The notes: generated from the sequence alone by a model not told the origin. Shown: positions 32,062 through 39,976, numbered from the stretch's first letter. The stretch is 64,000 nucleotides of DNA from Nocardioides sp. SYSU D00065 (GCF_017916425.1 NZ_JAFMSX010000002.1:304413-368412), one strand, 5' to 3'. Translations and numbers: made by a program.

Positions 32062-32429
32062 GTCTCTTGCACGTCCTCGGGCTTCACGCCGGACACGAAG
32101 AGGTCCTCGGTGATGAACTGCGCCAGCGGCCCGGCCGGGCTGGTGGCGTGCACGTCGACGGTGAGCACCTTCTTCATGGGGTAGACGCCGACGCGGGCGG
32201 TGCCACCGCAGTCGATGACCGCGACGGCGATCTTGTCGAACGGCGCGGACGACTTGAAGCCGTCGAAGGCCTCGCCGCCGGTGAGGTCGGCGATGCGCTG
32301 CGCGACCGGGTGGATGCCGCCGCCGGTGATGGACGCGACCAGGGGGCGTTCGTCGGTCGGGAGGACGGTCAGTGGACCGCCCCAGCCGCCGCGGCCCTTG
32401 CTGACGATGACGGGCTTGTACTCGCTCAT
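32058..32429 (-). CDS. PTS glucitol/sorbitol-class EIIB component
   Basis: The protein has 123 residues. It contains the typical segments VIVSKGRGGWGGPLTV, SITGGGIHPVAQRIADLTGG and VAVIDCGGTARVGVYPMKK, and the Cys in VIDCGGTAR is the expected phosphorylated residue. In E. coli this domain is the front half of SrlE. Here it is a separate protein encoded after its membrane partner, with 75 bases and a strong hairpin between them. The ribosome-binding site GGAGAAG precedes the ATG at 32429. Confidence 0.88.
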   Translation of the reverse strand: MSEYKPVIVSKGRGGWGGPLTVLPTDERPLVASITGGGIHPVAQRIADLTGGEAFDGFKSSAPFDKIAVAVIDCGGTARVGVYPMKKVLTVDVHATSPAGPLAQFITEDLFVSGVKPEDVQET

Positions 32430-32467
32430 GACTTCTCCAGTGCTCGATGGAGGGGAGGGGGGAGTGA

Positions 32468-32497
32468 GGTCCGGCCGGCGAGCCCGCCGGCCGGACC
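32468..32497 (-). terminator. Intra-operon hairpin between EIIC and EIIB genes
   Basis: GGTCCGGCCGGCG (32468-32480) pairs perfectly over 13 bases with 32485-32497 around an AGCC loop. It lies just after the EIIC stop inside the PTS operon. It could be a partial terminator or an RNA-stabilising structure that makes the membrane subunit mRNA different in amount from the downstream genes. Confidence 0.65.
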
Positions 32498-32504
32498 ACG
32501 TGGC

Positions 32505-33092
32505 TCAGTTGCTGCTGCTGTAAAGGCCGAAGCTCGCGAAGTAGGCGATGACGACCGACAGCGGACCGGTGATGAGACGCGACATCAGGACGGCTGGGAC
32601 GCCGACCTCGACCGTCTCGGGCTCGGCCTCGCCGAGTGCCAGTCCCACGGGGATGAAGTCGCAGCCGACCTGCGGGTCGATCGCGAACAGGGCCGGGAGG
32701 GCGTACTGCGGGGGGATGTCGCCCTCGCCGATGCGGGTGCCGAGCAGCACGCCGACGACCTGCGCGATGACGGCGCCGGGGCCCAGGACGGGCGAGAGCA
32801 CCGGCAGGGCGCAGAAGATGCTGATCGCGAGGAGGCCGACCAGGCTGCCGGCGAGCGGCTCGATGAGGTGCGCCAGCGCGTCACCGAGACCGGTCTCGGT
32901 GATGATGCCGATGAGCACCGCGATGAAGGCCATGAAGGGCAGGATGTTGCGGATGACCGTGTCGATGGTGTCGCGGCCGGCCTGGTAGAGCGTGCCGACG
33001 ACGCCACCGACGGCCGTGCCGATCGTGACCAGGACCTTGTTGATGCCTTTCATCCCGCCGCGACCGGGGCTGGTCTGGGTCGTGGTGCTCAT
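32505..33092 (-). CDS. PTS glucitol/sorbitol-class EIIC component (SrlE-type half)
   Basis: The protein has 195 residues and corresponds to the membrane half of E. coli SrlE: MKGINKVLVTIGTAVGGVVG, DTIDTVIRNILPFMAFIAVL, and PVLGPGAVIAQVVGVLLG followed by IDPQVGCDFIPVGLALGEAE. Four or five membrane helices are predicted. It forms the substrate channel together with the other EIIC subunit encoded upstream. The ATG at 33092 overlaps that gene's stop (ATGA) and has the strong site AAGGAGGT inside it. The EIIB domain normally fused to it is encoded separately downstream. Confidence 0.87.
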   Translation of the reverse strand: MSTTTQTSPGRGGMKGINKVLVTIGTAVGGVVGTLYQAGRDTIDTVIRNILPFMAFIAVLIGIITETGLGDALAHLIEPLAGSLVGLLAISIFCALPVLSPVLGPGAVIAQVVGVLLGTRIGEGDIPPQYALPALFAIDPQVGCDFIPVGLALGEAEPETVEVGVPAVLMSRLITGPLSVVIAYFASFGLYSSSN

Positions 33093-33721
33093 GCTGCGAC
33101 CTCCTTGGCAGCGGCGGAGCGCCGAGCCAGCATGCGCGTGGTGATGATCTCGGTGAGGACACCGCGGATCATGATCACCAGCAGGCCGACGAGCAGGTAG
33201 CGGACGGCGAGGTCGCTGGTGTTGAGGCCCAGCGTGGTGATGCCGGCGGCGATGCCGAGGTAGACGAAGAGCTCGCCCGCGTTGGCGTGGGGGAAGATCC
33301 CGGTGATCGGGTGCACGAAGCTCACCGCCGAGTCGTAGAAGGCCGGCTTGTACTTCTCGGGCAGGAAGCGGCCCATGGTGTACGCCATCGGGTTGGTGAG
33401 GAAGAAGACCGCGAGGACCGGCAGCACGAGGTACCGCACGGGGTACCACTGCAGGCCCGGGCGGGCGGCGTACTCGCCGAGCTTGTCGATGCGCTCGGGT
33501 CCGATCATCCGGATCAGCGCGTTGACGAAGGTCAGCAGCACGATCAGGGTCGGGATGATGCCCGTGACGAGGCCGAGGAAGGTCTCGCCACCGGCTTCGA
33601 AGAGGCCGATGAACCAGTCGGCGGCGTCGGCGAGGGCGCCGAACAGCCCGGTCGGCGGGTCCACCGTGGGGGTCTCGGCGGCAAGCGGCGGCCCCGCTGG
33701 CGCCATGGGTGTGAATGGCAT
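33089..33721 (-). CDS. PTS glucitol/sorbitol-class EIIC component (SrlA-type)
   Basis: The protein has 210 residues with about four membrane helices. Recognisable segments are GLFEAGGETFLGLVTGIIPT, MIGPERIDKLGEYAARPGLQ, FFLTNPMAYTMGRFLPEKYK and FPHANAGELFVYLGIAAGIT, all close to the SrlA family. The N-terminal 35 residues, rich in Pro and Ala, are an extension compared with E. coli SrlA (187 residues). The start ATG at 33721 has AGGAG 5 bases upstream. Upstream lies a 144-base gap with a terminator-like hairpin and no clear promoter. It is the first PTS gene after gutM. Confidence 0.87.
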   Translation of the reverse strand: MPFTPMAPAGPPLAAETPTVDPPTGLFGALADAADWFIGLFEAGGETFLGLVTGIIPTLIVLLTFVNALIRMIGPERIDKLGEYAARPGLQWYPVRYLVLPVLAVFFLTNPMAYTMGRFLPEKYKPAFYDSAVSFVHPITGIFPHANAGELFVYLGIAAGITTLGLNTSDLAVRYLLVGLLVIMIRGVLTEIITTRMLARRSAAAKEVAA

Positions 33722-33820
33722 GATTGCTCCTGTCGAGTCGGCTCTGTGTTGAACCTGGTCGTGATGCTTGCCCGGCATCTGTTTCACCGGCGGACATGCC
33801 CGCTCGATGTCTGACCCACT

Positions 33821-33852
33821 GACCGGCCCCGGGCTCCACCCCGGGGTCGGTC
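33821..33852 (-). terminator. Hairpin between gutM and the PTS genes
   Basis: GACCGGCCCCGGG (33821-33833) pairs with 33840-33852, with one G-T wobble and a 6-base loop. It follows the gutM stop on the minus strand and may end the SorC-gutM transcript or attenuate read-through into the PTS genes. Confidence 0.65.
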
Positions 33853-33865
33853 CGTGGTCGTGCTC

Positions 33866-34264
33866 CTACACGTCGGCCCGGACCGTCGTGCGTGCTGCGT
33901 CGTAGAGGTCTGCCGCCTGGCGTGCGGCCAGGCGCTGCGACGGCGAGACGTCGGCCAGCGCGCGGTCGCCGCGCAGGGTGGAGACCTTGAGGTCGAGAAG
34001 CCCGGGGACCGGCCTGGCCCGAGCGAAGGTGGTGAGGCCGCCGAGGGTGATCGCGTCGCGGACGACGCCGTCGGCGTCGACGGCGATGGCGACGAACGAG
34101 CGACGGCCCTTGTAGCGGTTGCCGCCGACGCCGACGCTCACCGTGCCGGAGGTGCGCAGAGCGCGCACGTCGTCGTTGAACGCCATCGACTGCCGGTAGG
34201 TGAGGAAGATCTGCACCAGCCAGCCGGCCACCACGGCCGCGATGATGATGATCCCAGGGTTCAT
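33866..34264 (-). CDS. GutM-type glucitol operon activator
   Basis: The protein has 132 residues. One N-terminal membrane helix (PGIIIIAAVVAGWLVQIFL) is followed by a soluble domain with YRQSMAFNDDVRALR, GTVSVGVGGNRYKGRRSFVA and VRDAITLGGLTTFARARP, matching the GutM (SrlM) family linked to sorbitol PTS operons. In E. coli the protein is an auxiliary activator of the sorbitol genes, although the mechanism is poorly known. It overlaps the SorC-type regulator gene (ATGA at 34261-34264). Its presence supports reading the neighbouring PTS as glucitol class. Confidence 0.83.
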   Translation of the reverse strand: MNPGIIIIAAVVAGWLVQIFLTYRQSMAFNDDVRALRTSGTVSVGVGGNRYKGRRSFVAIAVDADGVVRDAITLGGLTTFARARPVPGLLDLKVSTLRGDRALADVSPSQRLAARQAADLYDAARTTVRADV

Positions 34265-35244
34265 GCGTGCTTCCCTCCGGTGCTGGAGCCCGCGGCGCTG
34301 AGCACGCTGCGGGCGAGGGCCTCGTCGCAGACGAGGGAGTCGATGATGCGGCCGCGCAGGGCGCCGAGGACGCCGGGCGTCTTCGCGCGGCCCGAAGCGA
34401 CGCCGACCACGTTGGGGATCTCCAGCAGGCCATCGAGGCTGATGCCGAGGACCCGGTCGTCCACCACGCCGCGGATCGGGCTGCCCTGCGCGTTGTAGTA
34501 GCGGGCGGCGACGTCGCCGGCGGGCTCGTGCGCCCAGAACTCGTCGTGCTCGGCCTTGCTGAGGTTGAGGGACTCCAGGATCGCCGAGGACGAGCCGTGG
34601 GTCGGGGTGCCGATCCCGACGAAGGCGATGTCGGCGCGGTTGGCGTCCTCGAGTGCCGTCCGGATCGAGGGCTCGGCGAGCAGTGCGTCGCGGGAGGTGA
34701 CGCTCTCGAGCGTGGCGGGGGCGTGCAGGAAGCGGTACTCCGCGCCGAGGCGGACCGCGAGCTCGCGGACCAGCTCCTGGCCGCTGATCTCGTTGCTGAT
34801 GGACGACAGGCCCCCGACCAGCTGCACCAGCGTGAGGCGGTGGTGCTCCTGCTCCGCGGTGGTCGCGTAGACCATCGCCTGGAGCGCGTGACCCCACGAC
34901 AGCGCGACCGTCATCGAGTCCTTGAGCTCGTCGAGGAGGAGTCGCGCTGCCTGCGTGCCGACGGCGTCCTCCATCCTCAGGCCCGGGACGTTGCGGGTGT
35001 GGGCCACCCGCACCTCGCCGAGGCCGAAGGTGGTGCGCAGCTCGTCCTCGAGCTCGTGGACGCGTCCCTCCGGGTCGTTGATCCGGATCTCGACGATGCC
35101 CTGCCGCTGCGCCTCGGTGAGCATCCGCGAGACGTTGGACCGGCTCGTGCCGAGGGTGGTGGCGATCTCGGCCTGCGACCGGTTCTGCTGGTAGTAGAGC
35201 CGCGCTGCGGCGAGCAGGGTGGCGGGATCACGTGGGGCAGGCAT
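34261..35244 (-). CDS. SorC/DeoR-type sugar-binding transcription regulator, copy 1
   Basis: The protein has 327 residues. The N-terminal helix-turn-helix reads RLYYQQNRSQAEIATTLGTS and then RSNVSRMLTEAQRQG. The rest is a SorC sugar-phosphate-binding domain with SWGHALQAMVYATT, LVQLVGGLSS, FVGIGTPTHGSSSAILESL and VVGVASGRAKTPGVLGAL. It should sense the phosphorylated substrate of the glucitol-type PTS and control this operon. I use the ATG at 35244, with GGAAG 5 bases upstream, because the paralogue at 37592-38566 starts with the same MPAPRDP behind an equivalent site. The GTG at 35250 is an alternative. It begins the gutM/PTS/DRL group. Confidence 0.88.
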   Translation of the reverse strand: MPAPRDPATLLAAARLYYQQNRSQAEIATTLGTSRSNVSRMLTEAQRQGIVEIRINDPEGRVHELEDELRTTFGLGEVRVAHTRNVPGLRMEDAVGTQAARLLLDELKDSMTVALSWGHALQAMVYATTAEQEHHRLTLVQLVGGLSSISNEISGQELVRELAVRLGAEYRFLHAPATLESVTSRDALLAEPSIRTALEDANRADIAFVGIGTPTHGSSSAILESLNLSKAEHDEFWAHEPAGDVAARYYNAQGSPIRGVVDDRVLGISLDGLLEIPNVVGVASGRAKTPGVLGALRGRIIDSLVCDEALARSVLSAAGSSTGGKHA

Positions 35245-35267
35245 CGTCACTTCCGTGCAGATAGATC

Positions 35268-35319
35268 GTCACATATGACCGGGTTGAGCCATGAAACCTT
35301 GTGGCGTGCGTCACGTCAA
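35268..35319 (-). promoter_or_regulatory. Promoter and possible operator of the first SorC gene
   Basis: On the minus strand TTGACG (35314-35319), 17 bases and TTTCAT (35291-35296) form a sigma-70-type promoter. A palindrome GTCACATATGAC (35268-35279) sits just downstream of the expected start site, a suitable place for an autoregulatory operator. The site assignment is by eye. Confidence 0.5.
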
Positions 35320-35350
35320 GGCCTTGTGCCGATCTCGTGGCCTGCGCGAA

Positions 35351-35396
35351 CGCCGGACGCCCCCGCACCCCGGTCGGGGCGCGGGGGCGTCCGGCG
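35351..35396 (-). terminator. Terminator of the galactitol-class PTS operon
   Basis: A perfect 16-base stem (35351-35366 with 35381-35396, left arm CGCCGGACGCCCCCGC) has a 14-base loop that can itself pair CCCC with GGGG. It follows the EIIA stop at 35414 on the minus strand and separates the two PTS operons. Confidence 0.85.
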
Positions 35397-35413
35397 CCCG
35401 CGTCGGCGGTGGG

Positions 35414-35887
35414 CTAGCCCAGCAGAGCGTTGAAGCGCGTGGCGAGGTCGTCGGGACCGGTCAGCCCGGTGAGGAGGCTCTGCTCCAGGTCGGGGGCGCG
35501 GAGCACGGCGATCAGCCGGCCGAGCAGCGGCACCTGCGCCTGCGGGTCGTCGACGAAGAGCATCAGCACCAGGCGCGCCTCGACCGTGCGGTCCCGGCTC
35601 CCCATCTCGCCGAAGACGAGCGGGGTGCGCGGGACCAGCGCGGCCAGTGCCGGCGCCACGACATGCTCGGCGCCGACGTGGGGGATCGCCGCAGGCACGG
35701 GCAGGGGCAGCCCGGTGGGGTGCTCCTGCTCGCGCGCCAGCACCGCGTCGACGTAGCTCTCGCGGGCGATGCCCTGCGCGACGGCTCGCCCGGCGAGGTG
35801 ACGGATCGCGGTCCGCGCGTCGGGGGCGTCGCTGTCGAGGACGCAGAGGTCGGGGCGGAGCGCCGGGTGGAGGACCGGAGTCGTCAT
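35414..35887 (-). CDS. PTS EIIA component, fructose/galactitol type
   Basis: The protein has 157 residues of the PTS_EIIA_2 fold. The phosphohistidine lies in PAAIPHVGAEHV (near residue 70). Other family segments are ARESYVDAVLAREQEHPTGL before it and LVLMLFVDDPQAQVPLLGRL after it. It is the last gene of an operon SorC regulator-EIIB-EIIC-EIIA and overlaps EIIC by 4 bases. The order and relatives suggest the galactitol (Gat) class, but the real substrate could be another polyol or pentose. Confidence 0.88.
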   Translation of the reverse strand: MTTPVLHPALRPDLCVLDSDAPDARTAIRHLAGRAVAQGIARESYVDAVLAREQEHPTGLPLPVPAAIPHVGAEHVVAPALAALVPRTPLVFGEMGSRDRTVEARLVLMLFVDDPQAQVPLLGRLIAVLRAPDLEQSLLTGLTGPDDLATRFNALLG

Positions 35888-37269
35888 GCGCTCGCTCCGG
35901 CGGTCTCCTCGGCTGCGACGTCGCGCCGCGCGACGATGCGGCGTACGACGAACGCGAAGGCGAGGGACGCGAGCAGGAGGACGACTGCTGCCGCCGGGCC
36001 CAGCTCGCCCATGCCCACGAGGAGGCCGGTCAGCGGGTTGGCGCCGTCCACCAGCGAGGAGATGCGGCTCGCGCCCGAGGCGTTGTCGAAGCCCGAGGCC
36101 AGCGCGACCGCCGTGAAGGTGCCGGAGATGGCGGTGGCGATGAAGAGGCCGCCGCCGATCGCGATGGCGCCGCCGACGACCGAGCGGATGATGTTGCCGC
36201 CGAACAGGGGCACCATCACGGCGACGATGAACGGGATGGTCGCGAGGTCGACGAGGGGGAGCACGCGGTTGCCCAGCGGCGCGAGGGCGATGGCGACCAG
36301 CAGCGTGACCGGGACGAGGATGAGCGAGGTCGCGACGACCGCCGGCTGACCGGCGGCGATCGCGGAGTCCAGGCCGATGTAGTAGCGACGTCCGGGGAAG
36401 CGCTTCTGCATGAAGGTGCGGGCGGACTCCGAGACCGGGACCAGGCCCTCCATGAGGATCGCGACCATGCGGGGGAGGATGACCATGACCGCCGCGACGG
36501 TGATGCCGAGGGTGAGGATCGCGATCGAGTCGGCGCGCGGGTCGTCGAAGCCGAAGCCCGCGACGCCGATCACCAGGCCGATGCCCAGGCCGAGAAACAT
36601 CGTCTCGCCGAACAGGCCGAAGCGCCTCTGGATCGCGGCCGGGTCGGCCTCCAACCTGTTGAGCCCGGGGATCTTGTCCATCAGCCGGTTGAGCGGGAGG
36701 GCGAGCAGGGCGTACGGCGCCGAGGTCATGTGCGGGAAGGAGATGTCGGGGAAGCCGAAGTACTTCTGGATCATCGGTGCCGAGAGGTCGGCGAGCGCCA
36801 AAGTGACGATCATCGCGATCGCGGCGCCGAGCAGGCCCCACCAGAAGCTGTCCATCACGACGGCCACCAAGGCGCCGCCGAGGGCGAAGTGCCAGTAGTT
36901 CCAGAGGTCGATGTCGAAGGTGCGGGTCAGGCCCGTGAGCAGCAGCACCACGTTGAGGGCGAGGCAGAACGGGATGATGACCGCGCCCACCTTGGAGCCG
37001 AACGCGATGGCGGCGCTGGACGGCCAGCCGACGTCGACCACGTCGAGATCGACGCTAAGCCGGTTGGCGAGCTCCGTGGCGGCCGGCCCGATCGAGCTGC
37101 CGAGGAGTCCGATCACGAGGTTGACGCCGATGAAGCCGACGCCGATGAGGATGCCCGACCGGAGTGCACGACCGGGCTTCTGGCCGATCGCGATCGCGAA
37201 GAGCGTGATCAGGACCGGGAGCACGACGGCTGCGCCGAGGTCGGTGATGTAGGACGAGAAGGCTTCCAT
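35884..37269 (-). CDS. PTS galactitol-class EIIC permease
   Basis: The protein has 461 residues, the usual size of GatC. About twelve hydrophobic segments are seen. Family phrases include ALRSGILIGVGFIGVNLVIG near the start, HFALGGALVAVVMDSFWWGL, MAILMEGLVPVSESA-like, GLDSAIAAGQPAVVATSLIL and VMVPLFGGNIIRSVVGGAIA. It transports the sugar while EIIB phosphorylates it. The start ATG at 37269 comes 50 bases after the EIIB gene. The last residues are acidic and cytoplasmic. The gene lies in the second PTS operon of the accessory region. Confidence 0.9.
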   Translation of the reverse strand: MEAFSSYITDLGAAVVLPVLITLFAIAIGQKPGRALRSGILIGVGFIGVNLVIGLLGSSIGPAATELANRLSVDLDVVDVGWPSSAAIAFGSKVGAVIIPFCLALNVVLLLTGLTRTFDIDLWNYWHFALGGALVAVVMDSFWWGLLGAAIAMIVTLALADLSAPMIQKYFGFPDISFPHMTSAPYALLALPLNRLMDKIPGLNRLEADPAAIQRRFGLFGETMFLGLGIGLVIGVAGFGFDDPRADSIAILTLGITVAAVMVILPRMVAILMEGLVPVSESARTFMQKRFPGRRYYIGLDSAIAAGQPAVVATSLILVPVTLLVAIALAPLGNRVLPLVDLATIPFIVAVMVPLFGGNIIRSVVGGAIAIGGGLFIATAISGTFTAVALASGFDNASGASRISSLVDGANPLTGLLVGMGELGPAAAVVLLLASLAFAFVVRRIVARRDVAAEETAGASA

Positions 37270-37319
37270 GGGGTGAACCTGTTCTGACGAGGACCGTGGC
37301 GGTCCGGCCGGTGGCGGGG

Positions 37320-37595
37320 CTACTGCAGGTGGGAGACGATCTCCGCGAGCGCGACGTCCTGGCCGATGCCGGTGAGGAACGCCAGGCCTGCGACGACGGG
37401 GACGGTCACCGTGTCGGGGACCGTGGTGGTGGCGACGATGAGATCGACGTCCGGGGTGCCGTTGACGAGGTCCATGACCTTGCCCTGGCTGATCTGCGCG
37501 TCGATGCCCTGTCCGGTGAGGTGGTCCCGGATGCTGCTGGCGACCATCGTGGACGTGGCGACGCCGGTGCCGCAGATGACGAGGATCTTCTTCAT
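37320..37595 (-). CDS. PTS galactitol-class EIIB component
   Basis: The protein has 91 residues. The phosphocysteine loop MKKILVICGTGVATSTMVAS is at the N-terminus, with Cys9 as the expected phosphorylation site, and a Rossmann-like remainder (DVDLIVATTTVP). It overlaps the stop of the SorC regulator gene (ATGA at 37592-37595), which shows that regulator and transporter genes are one operon. The small size and separate coding are typical for GatB. Confidence 0.9.
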   Translation of the reverse strand: MKKILVICGTGVATSTMVASSIRDHLTGQGIDAQISQGKVMDLVNGTPDVDLIVATTTVPDTVTVPVVAGLAFLTGIGQDVALAEIVSHLQ

Positions 37596-38566
37596 GGGGT
37601 GCCTTCCGGGCTGGAGTTCTGGTGGGTGAGCAGGCTGCGGGCGAGGCTCTCGTCGCAGACGAGGGTGTCGACGTGGTGGCCGAGCAGGGCGCCGTGCACG
37701 GCGGCGGTCTTGTCGCGACCGATCGCTACACCCACGACGAGGGGGATCGCGGCGAGGTCGCGGAGGCCGACTGCGATGACGCGGTCGTCGACCGGGCCGC
37801 CGACGGGGGCGCCGGTGGCGGTGAAGTAGCGGCCGGCCAGGTCGCCGACCGGTTCCTGGTCCCAGAAGGTACGGGCGTCGGCCTCGTCGAGGCCGATCGA
37901 GTCCACCACGGCCGCGGACGAGCCCGAGGTGGGCGTCCCGATGCCGACGAGCGCGATGTCGCAGCGGCGTGCCGCGTCGAGCGCCTCGGCGACGCTCGGC
38001 TCCTCCCGGAGAGCCCGGGCCGCGTCCGCCGAGCCGAGGGTGGCCGGTGCGTGCATGAGGCGGTAGCCGCCCCCGAGCGCCAGGGCGAGGGACCGGGCGA
38101 GCTCCTGCCCGCTGACCTCGTTGCCGATCGCCGACATGCCGCCCAGCAGCTGGACGACGGTCACGTCGTGGTCGCGGTCGGTGTGGAGCGCCTCGACCGA
38201 CGCGTGCAGGGCCCGGCCCCAGGAGATCCCGACGGTCGTGGTCTCGCCGAGCGACTCGAGGAGGAGGGCGGCGACGAGTGCGCCGACCCGCGCCGAGACG
38301 TCGCCGCCGTGGGGGTTGCGCGCCGAGACGCGCACGTCGCTCAACCCGAAGACGTCGGCCAGGCGGCGCTCCAGGTCGCGCGCGCGTCCGCTGGGGTCGT
38401 GAACCTTGATCTCGACGATGCCCTGGCGCTGCGCCTCCTTGAGCATCCGCGACACATTGGGTCGTCCCGTGGACAGGATCTCGGCGATCTCGGCCTGCGA
38501 CTTGTCCTCGAGGTAGTAGAGCTCGGCGACCCGCATCAGGACGGCTGGGTCGCGGGGAGCGGGCAT
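37592..38566 (-). CDS. SorC/DeoR-type sugar-binding transcription regulator, copy 2
   Basis: The protein has 324 residues and is a clear paralogue of the regulator at 34261-35244 (both begin MPAPRDP and share SQAEIA, NVSRML.EAQRQGIVEI, HAPATL, and VGIGTPT.GSS). Its HTH is VAELYYLEDKSQAEIAEILS. The sugar domain contains GISWGRALHASVEAL and VVGVAIGRDKTAAVHGALLG. The ATG at 38566 has GGAGG 5 bases upstream, and the ATG-like codons further up lack this. It heads the operon with the galactitol-class PTS and probably responds to its phosphorylated substrate. The promoter upstream contains a CRP/GlxR-like palindrome. Confidence 0.88.
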   Translation of the reverse strand: MPAPRDPAVLMRVAELYYLEDKSQAEIAEILSTGRPNVSRMLKEAQRQGIVEIKVHDPSGRARDLERRLADVFGLSDVRVSARNPHGGDVSARVGALVAALLLESLGETTTVGISWGRALHASVEALHTDRDHDVTVVQLLGGMSAIGNEVSGQELARSLALALGGGYRLMHAPATLGSADAARALREEPSVAEALDAARRCDIALVGIGTPTSGSSAAVVDSIGLDEADARTFWDQEPVGDLAGRYFTATGAPVGGPVDDRVIAVGLRDLAAIPLVVGVAIGRDKTAAVHGALLGHHVDTLVCDESLARSLLTHQNSSPEGTP

Positions 38567-38611
38567 CGGCACCTCCGTGCTTGTCGACGGCACGACCGTG
38601 CCGATCCGCGA

Positions 38612-38640
38612 ACAGTAGATGTGACAGGGGTCACAGTCAA
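38612..38640 (-). promoter_or_regulatory. Promoter of the second SorC/PTS operon with a CRP-like site in the spacer
   Basis: On the minus strand TTGACT (38635-38640), 17 bases and TACTGT (38612-38617) form a good sigma-70-type promoter. The spacer contains TGTGACAGGGGTCACA (38620-38635), which has perfect TGTGA and TCACA half-sites separated by 6 bases, the consensus of CRP and of the actinobacterial regulator GlxR. Binding there would block the promoter. Confidence 0.6.
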
Positions 38641-38647
38641 AGGTCCC

Positions 38648-38680
38648 GGGTGGGCGTGCGACTCGGCCGCACGCCCACCC
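38648..38680 (-). terminator. Terminator of the dehydrogenase-complex operon
   Basis: GGGTGGGCGTGCG (38648-38660) pairs perfectly with 38668-38680 around a 7-base loop. It begins 16 bases after the E2 stop on the minus strand and is just upstream of the promoter of the second SorC operon. Confidence 0.82.
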
Positions 38681-38695
38681 GTAACTCAGGAGGGC

Positions 38696-39976
38696 TCAGA
38701 GACCGCCGGCCAGCCGGCGCGAGAAGGCCTCGAGCAGCTGCGCTCCATGGGCGCCGTCGGCCACGCGGTGGTCCACCGTCAGCCCGGCGTTGACCGTCAG
38801 CGCGACACCCAGGCCACCGGGCACGGCGACGGGGCGCTGCGTGATGGTCCCGAGCGAGAGCACGCTGGCCTGCGGCGGGGTGAGCAGGGCCTGGAACTGG
38901 TCGACGCCGAGGCCGCCGAGGTTCGACAGCGAGCCGTTGGCCACGCCCATGTACGCCGGGTCGAGCCTGCCCTTCTGGACCTGTGCGACGACCGAGCGCA
39001 CCTCGGCGTCGACCTCGGCGATCGGGCGGGCGTCGGGCTCGGTGAACGTCGGCACCATGAGGCCGCGCTCGGTCGCCACGGCCAGCGCGATCGCCGGCGG
39101 TCCGGCCTCGGTCGGCGCGTCGTCCTCCCACCGCGACAGCAGCTCGGGCACGTCGCGGAGCGCGGCGGCGTACGCCCGCAGCAGGACGGTGGTCCACGAG
39201 ACGCCGTTGCGAATCGCGTTGGCGGTGTCCAGGTGCACCTGGCGCCAGACGGTGAACTGCGGGATGGCCGCGGTCGGCACCATCGTGCGGGCCACGGCGC
39301 GCCGGACCGCGATCCGTCGGTCGGTGCTGGGGCGTGAGGCACTCGCTGCAGGTGGTGCGGCCGCAGGCGCCGGAGCGGGACTCGGGGCGGGACTCGGGGC
39401 GGGACTCGGGGCGGGACTCGGGGCGGGAGACGGGGCGGGACTCGGGGTCGGGGACGCCGGCTCCGCGGCGGCCCGGGGCAGGAGCGCCTCCACGTCCTCC
39501 ACCCGGACCAGGCCGTCGGGACCGGTGCCCGTGACCGTCCGCAGGTCGATGCCCCGCTCGTGTGCCAGTGCGCGGGCGCGCGGCACAGCCGCCACCGGTC
39601 CGGTCGAGGGTGGGGCAGCGTCGGGCTCCTGCTCTGGAGTGGCCTCCGGCTGGGCGGCGGCGGTCTGCGGCTCGGTCGCCGTCACGTCGGCGTCGGGCAC
39701 TGGCTCGGCCAGCAGGTCGCCGAAGCCGCCGCCGGTGTCCTCGCCCTCGACCCAGCCGATCGGCGCGCCCACCTCGGCGATGCCCGACTCGACCACGATC
39801 TCGACGAGGGTGCCGGAGACGGTGCTCTCGACCTCCATGTCGACCTTGTCGGTCATCACCTCGCAGACGACATCGCCCTCGGCGACCTCGTCACCGACGC
39901 TGACCAGCCACTCGCTGACCTCGCCCTCGGTCATGGTCATCGACATCTTGGGCATCCGGATCGCTAGCCGGGCCAT
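38696..39976 (-). CDS. Dihydrolipoamide acyltransferase, E2 of a 2-oxo acid/acetoin dehydrogenase complex
   Basis: The protein has 426 residues. The lipoyl domain (1-80) carries the lipoylated Lys in VMTDKVDMEVES. A peripheral-subunit-binding domain follows (PRARALAHERGIDLRTVTG, near residue 135). A long Pro/Ser/Ala linker comes next, and then the catalytic acyltransferase domain with the active His-Asp motif LTVDHRVADGAHGAQLL. E2 accepts the acyl group from E1 and passes it to CoA. The ATG at 39976 overlaps the E1 beta stop by one base. No E3 (dihydrolipoamide dehydrogenase) is in the window, so it must come from elsewhere. Confidence 0.92.
   Translation of the reverse strand: MARLAIRMPKMSMTMTEGEVSEWLVSVGDEVAEGDVVCEVMTDKVDMEVESTVSGTLVEIVVESGIAEVGAPIGWVEGEDTGGGFGDLLAEPVPDADVTATEPQTAAAQPEATPEQEPDAAPPSTGPVAAVPRARALAHERGIDLRTVTGTGPDGLVRVEDVEALLPRAAAEPASPTPSPAPSPAPSPAPSPAPSPAPSPAPAPAAAPPAASASRPSTDRRIAVRRAVARTMVPTAAIPQFTVWRQVHLDTANAIRNGVSWTTVLLRAYAAALRDVPELLSRWEDDAPTEAGPPAIALAVATERGLMVPTFTEPDARPIAEVDAEVRSVVAQVQKGRLDPAYMGVANGSLSNLGGLGVDQFQALLTPPQASVLSLGTITQRPVAVPGGLGVALTVNAGLTVDHRVADGAHGAQLLEAFSRRLAGGL
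39373..39444 (-). repeat. 12-base tandem repeat coding the E2 linker
   Basis: Six consecutive 12-base units close to GGGCGGGACTCG (two units carry one or two changes) encode repeated Pro-Ser-Pro-Ala on the minus strand. The repeat lies in the flexible linker of the E2 protein and keeps the reading frame, so copy-number change would only alter linker length. Confidence 0.9.

Noticed and set aside
39373..39444. Short regular repeats as a possible CRISPR array
   Set aside because: Units are contiguous without spacers, 12 bases long, and encode the Pro-Ser-Pro-Ala linker of E2. No cas genes are present.
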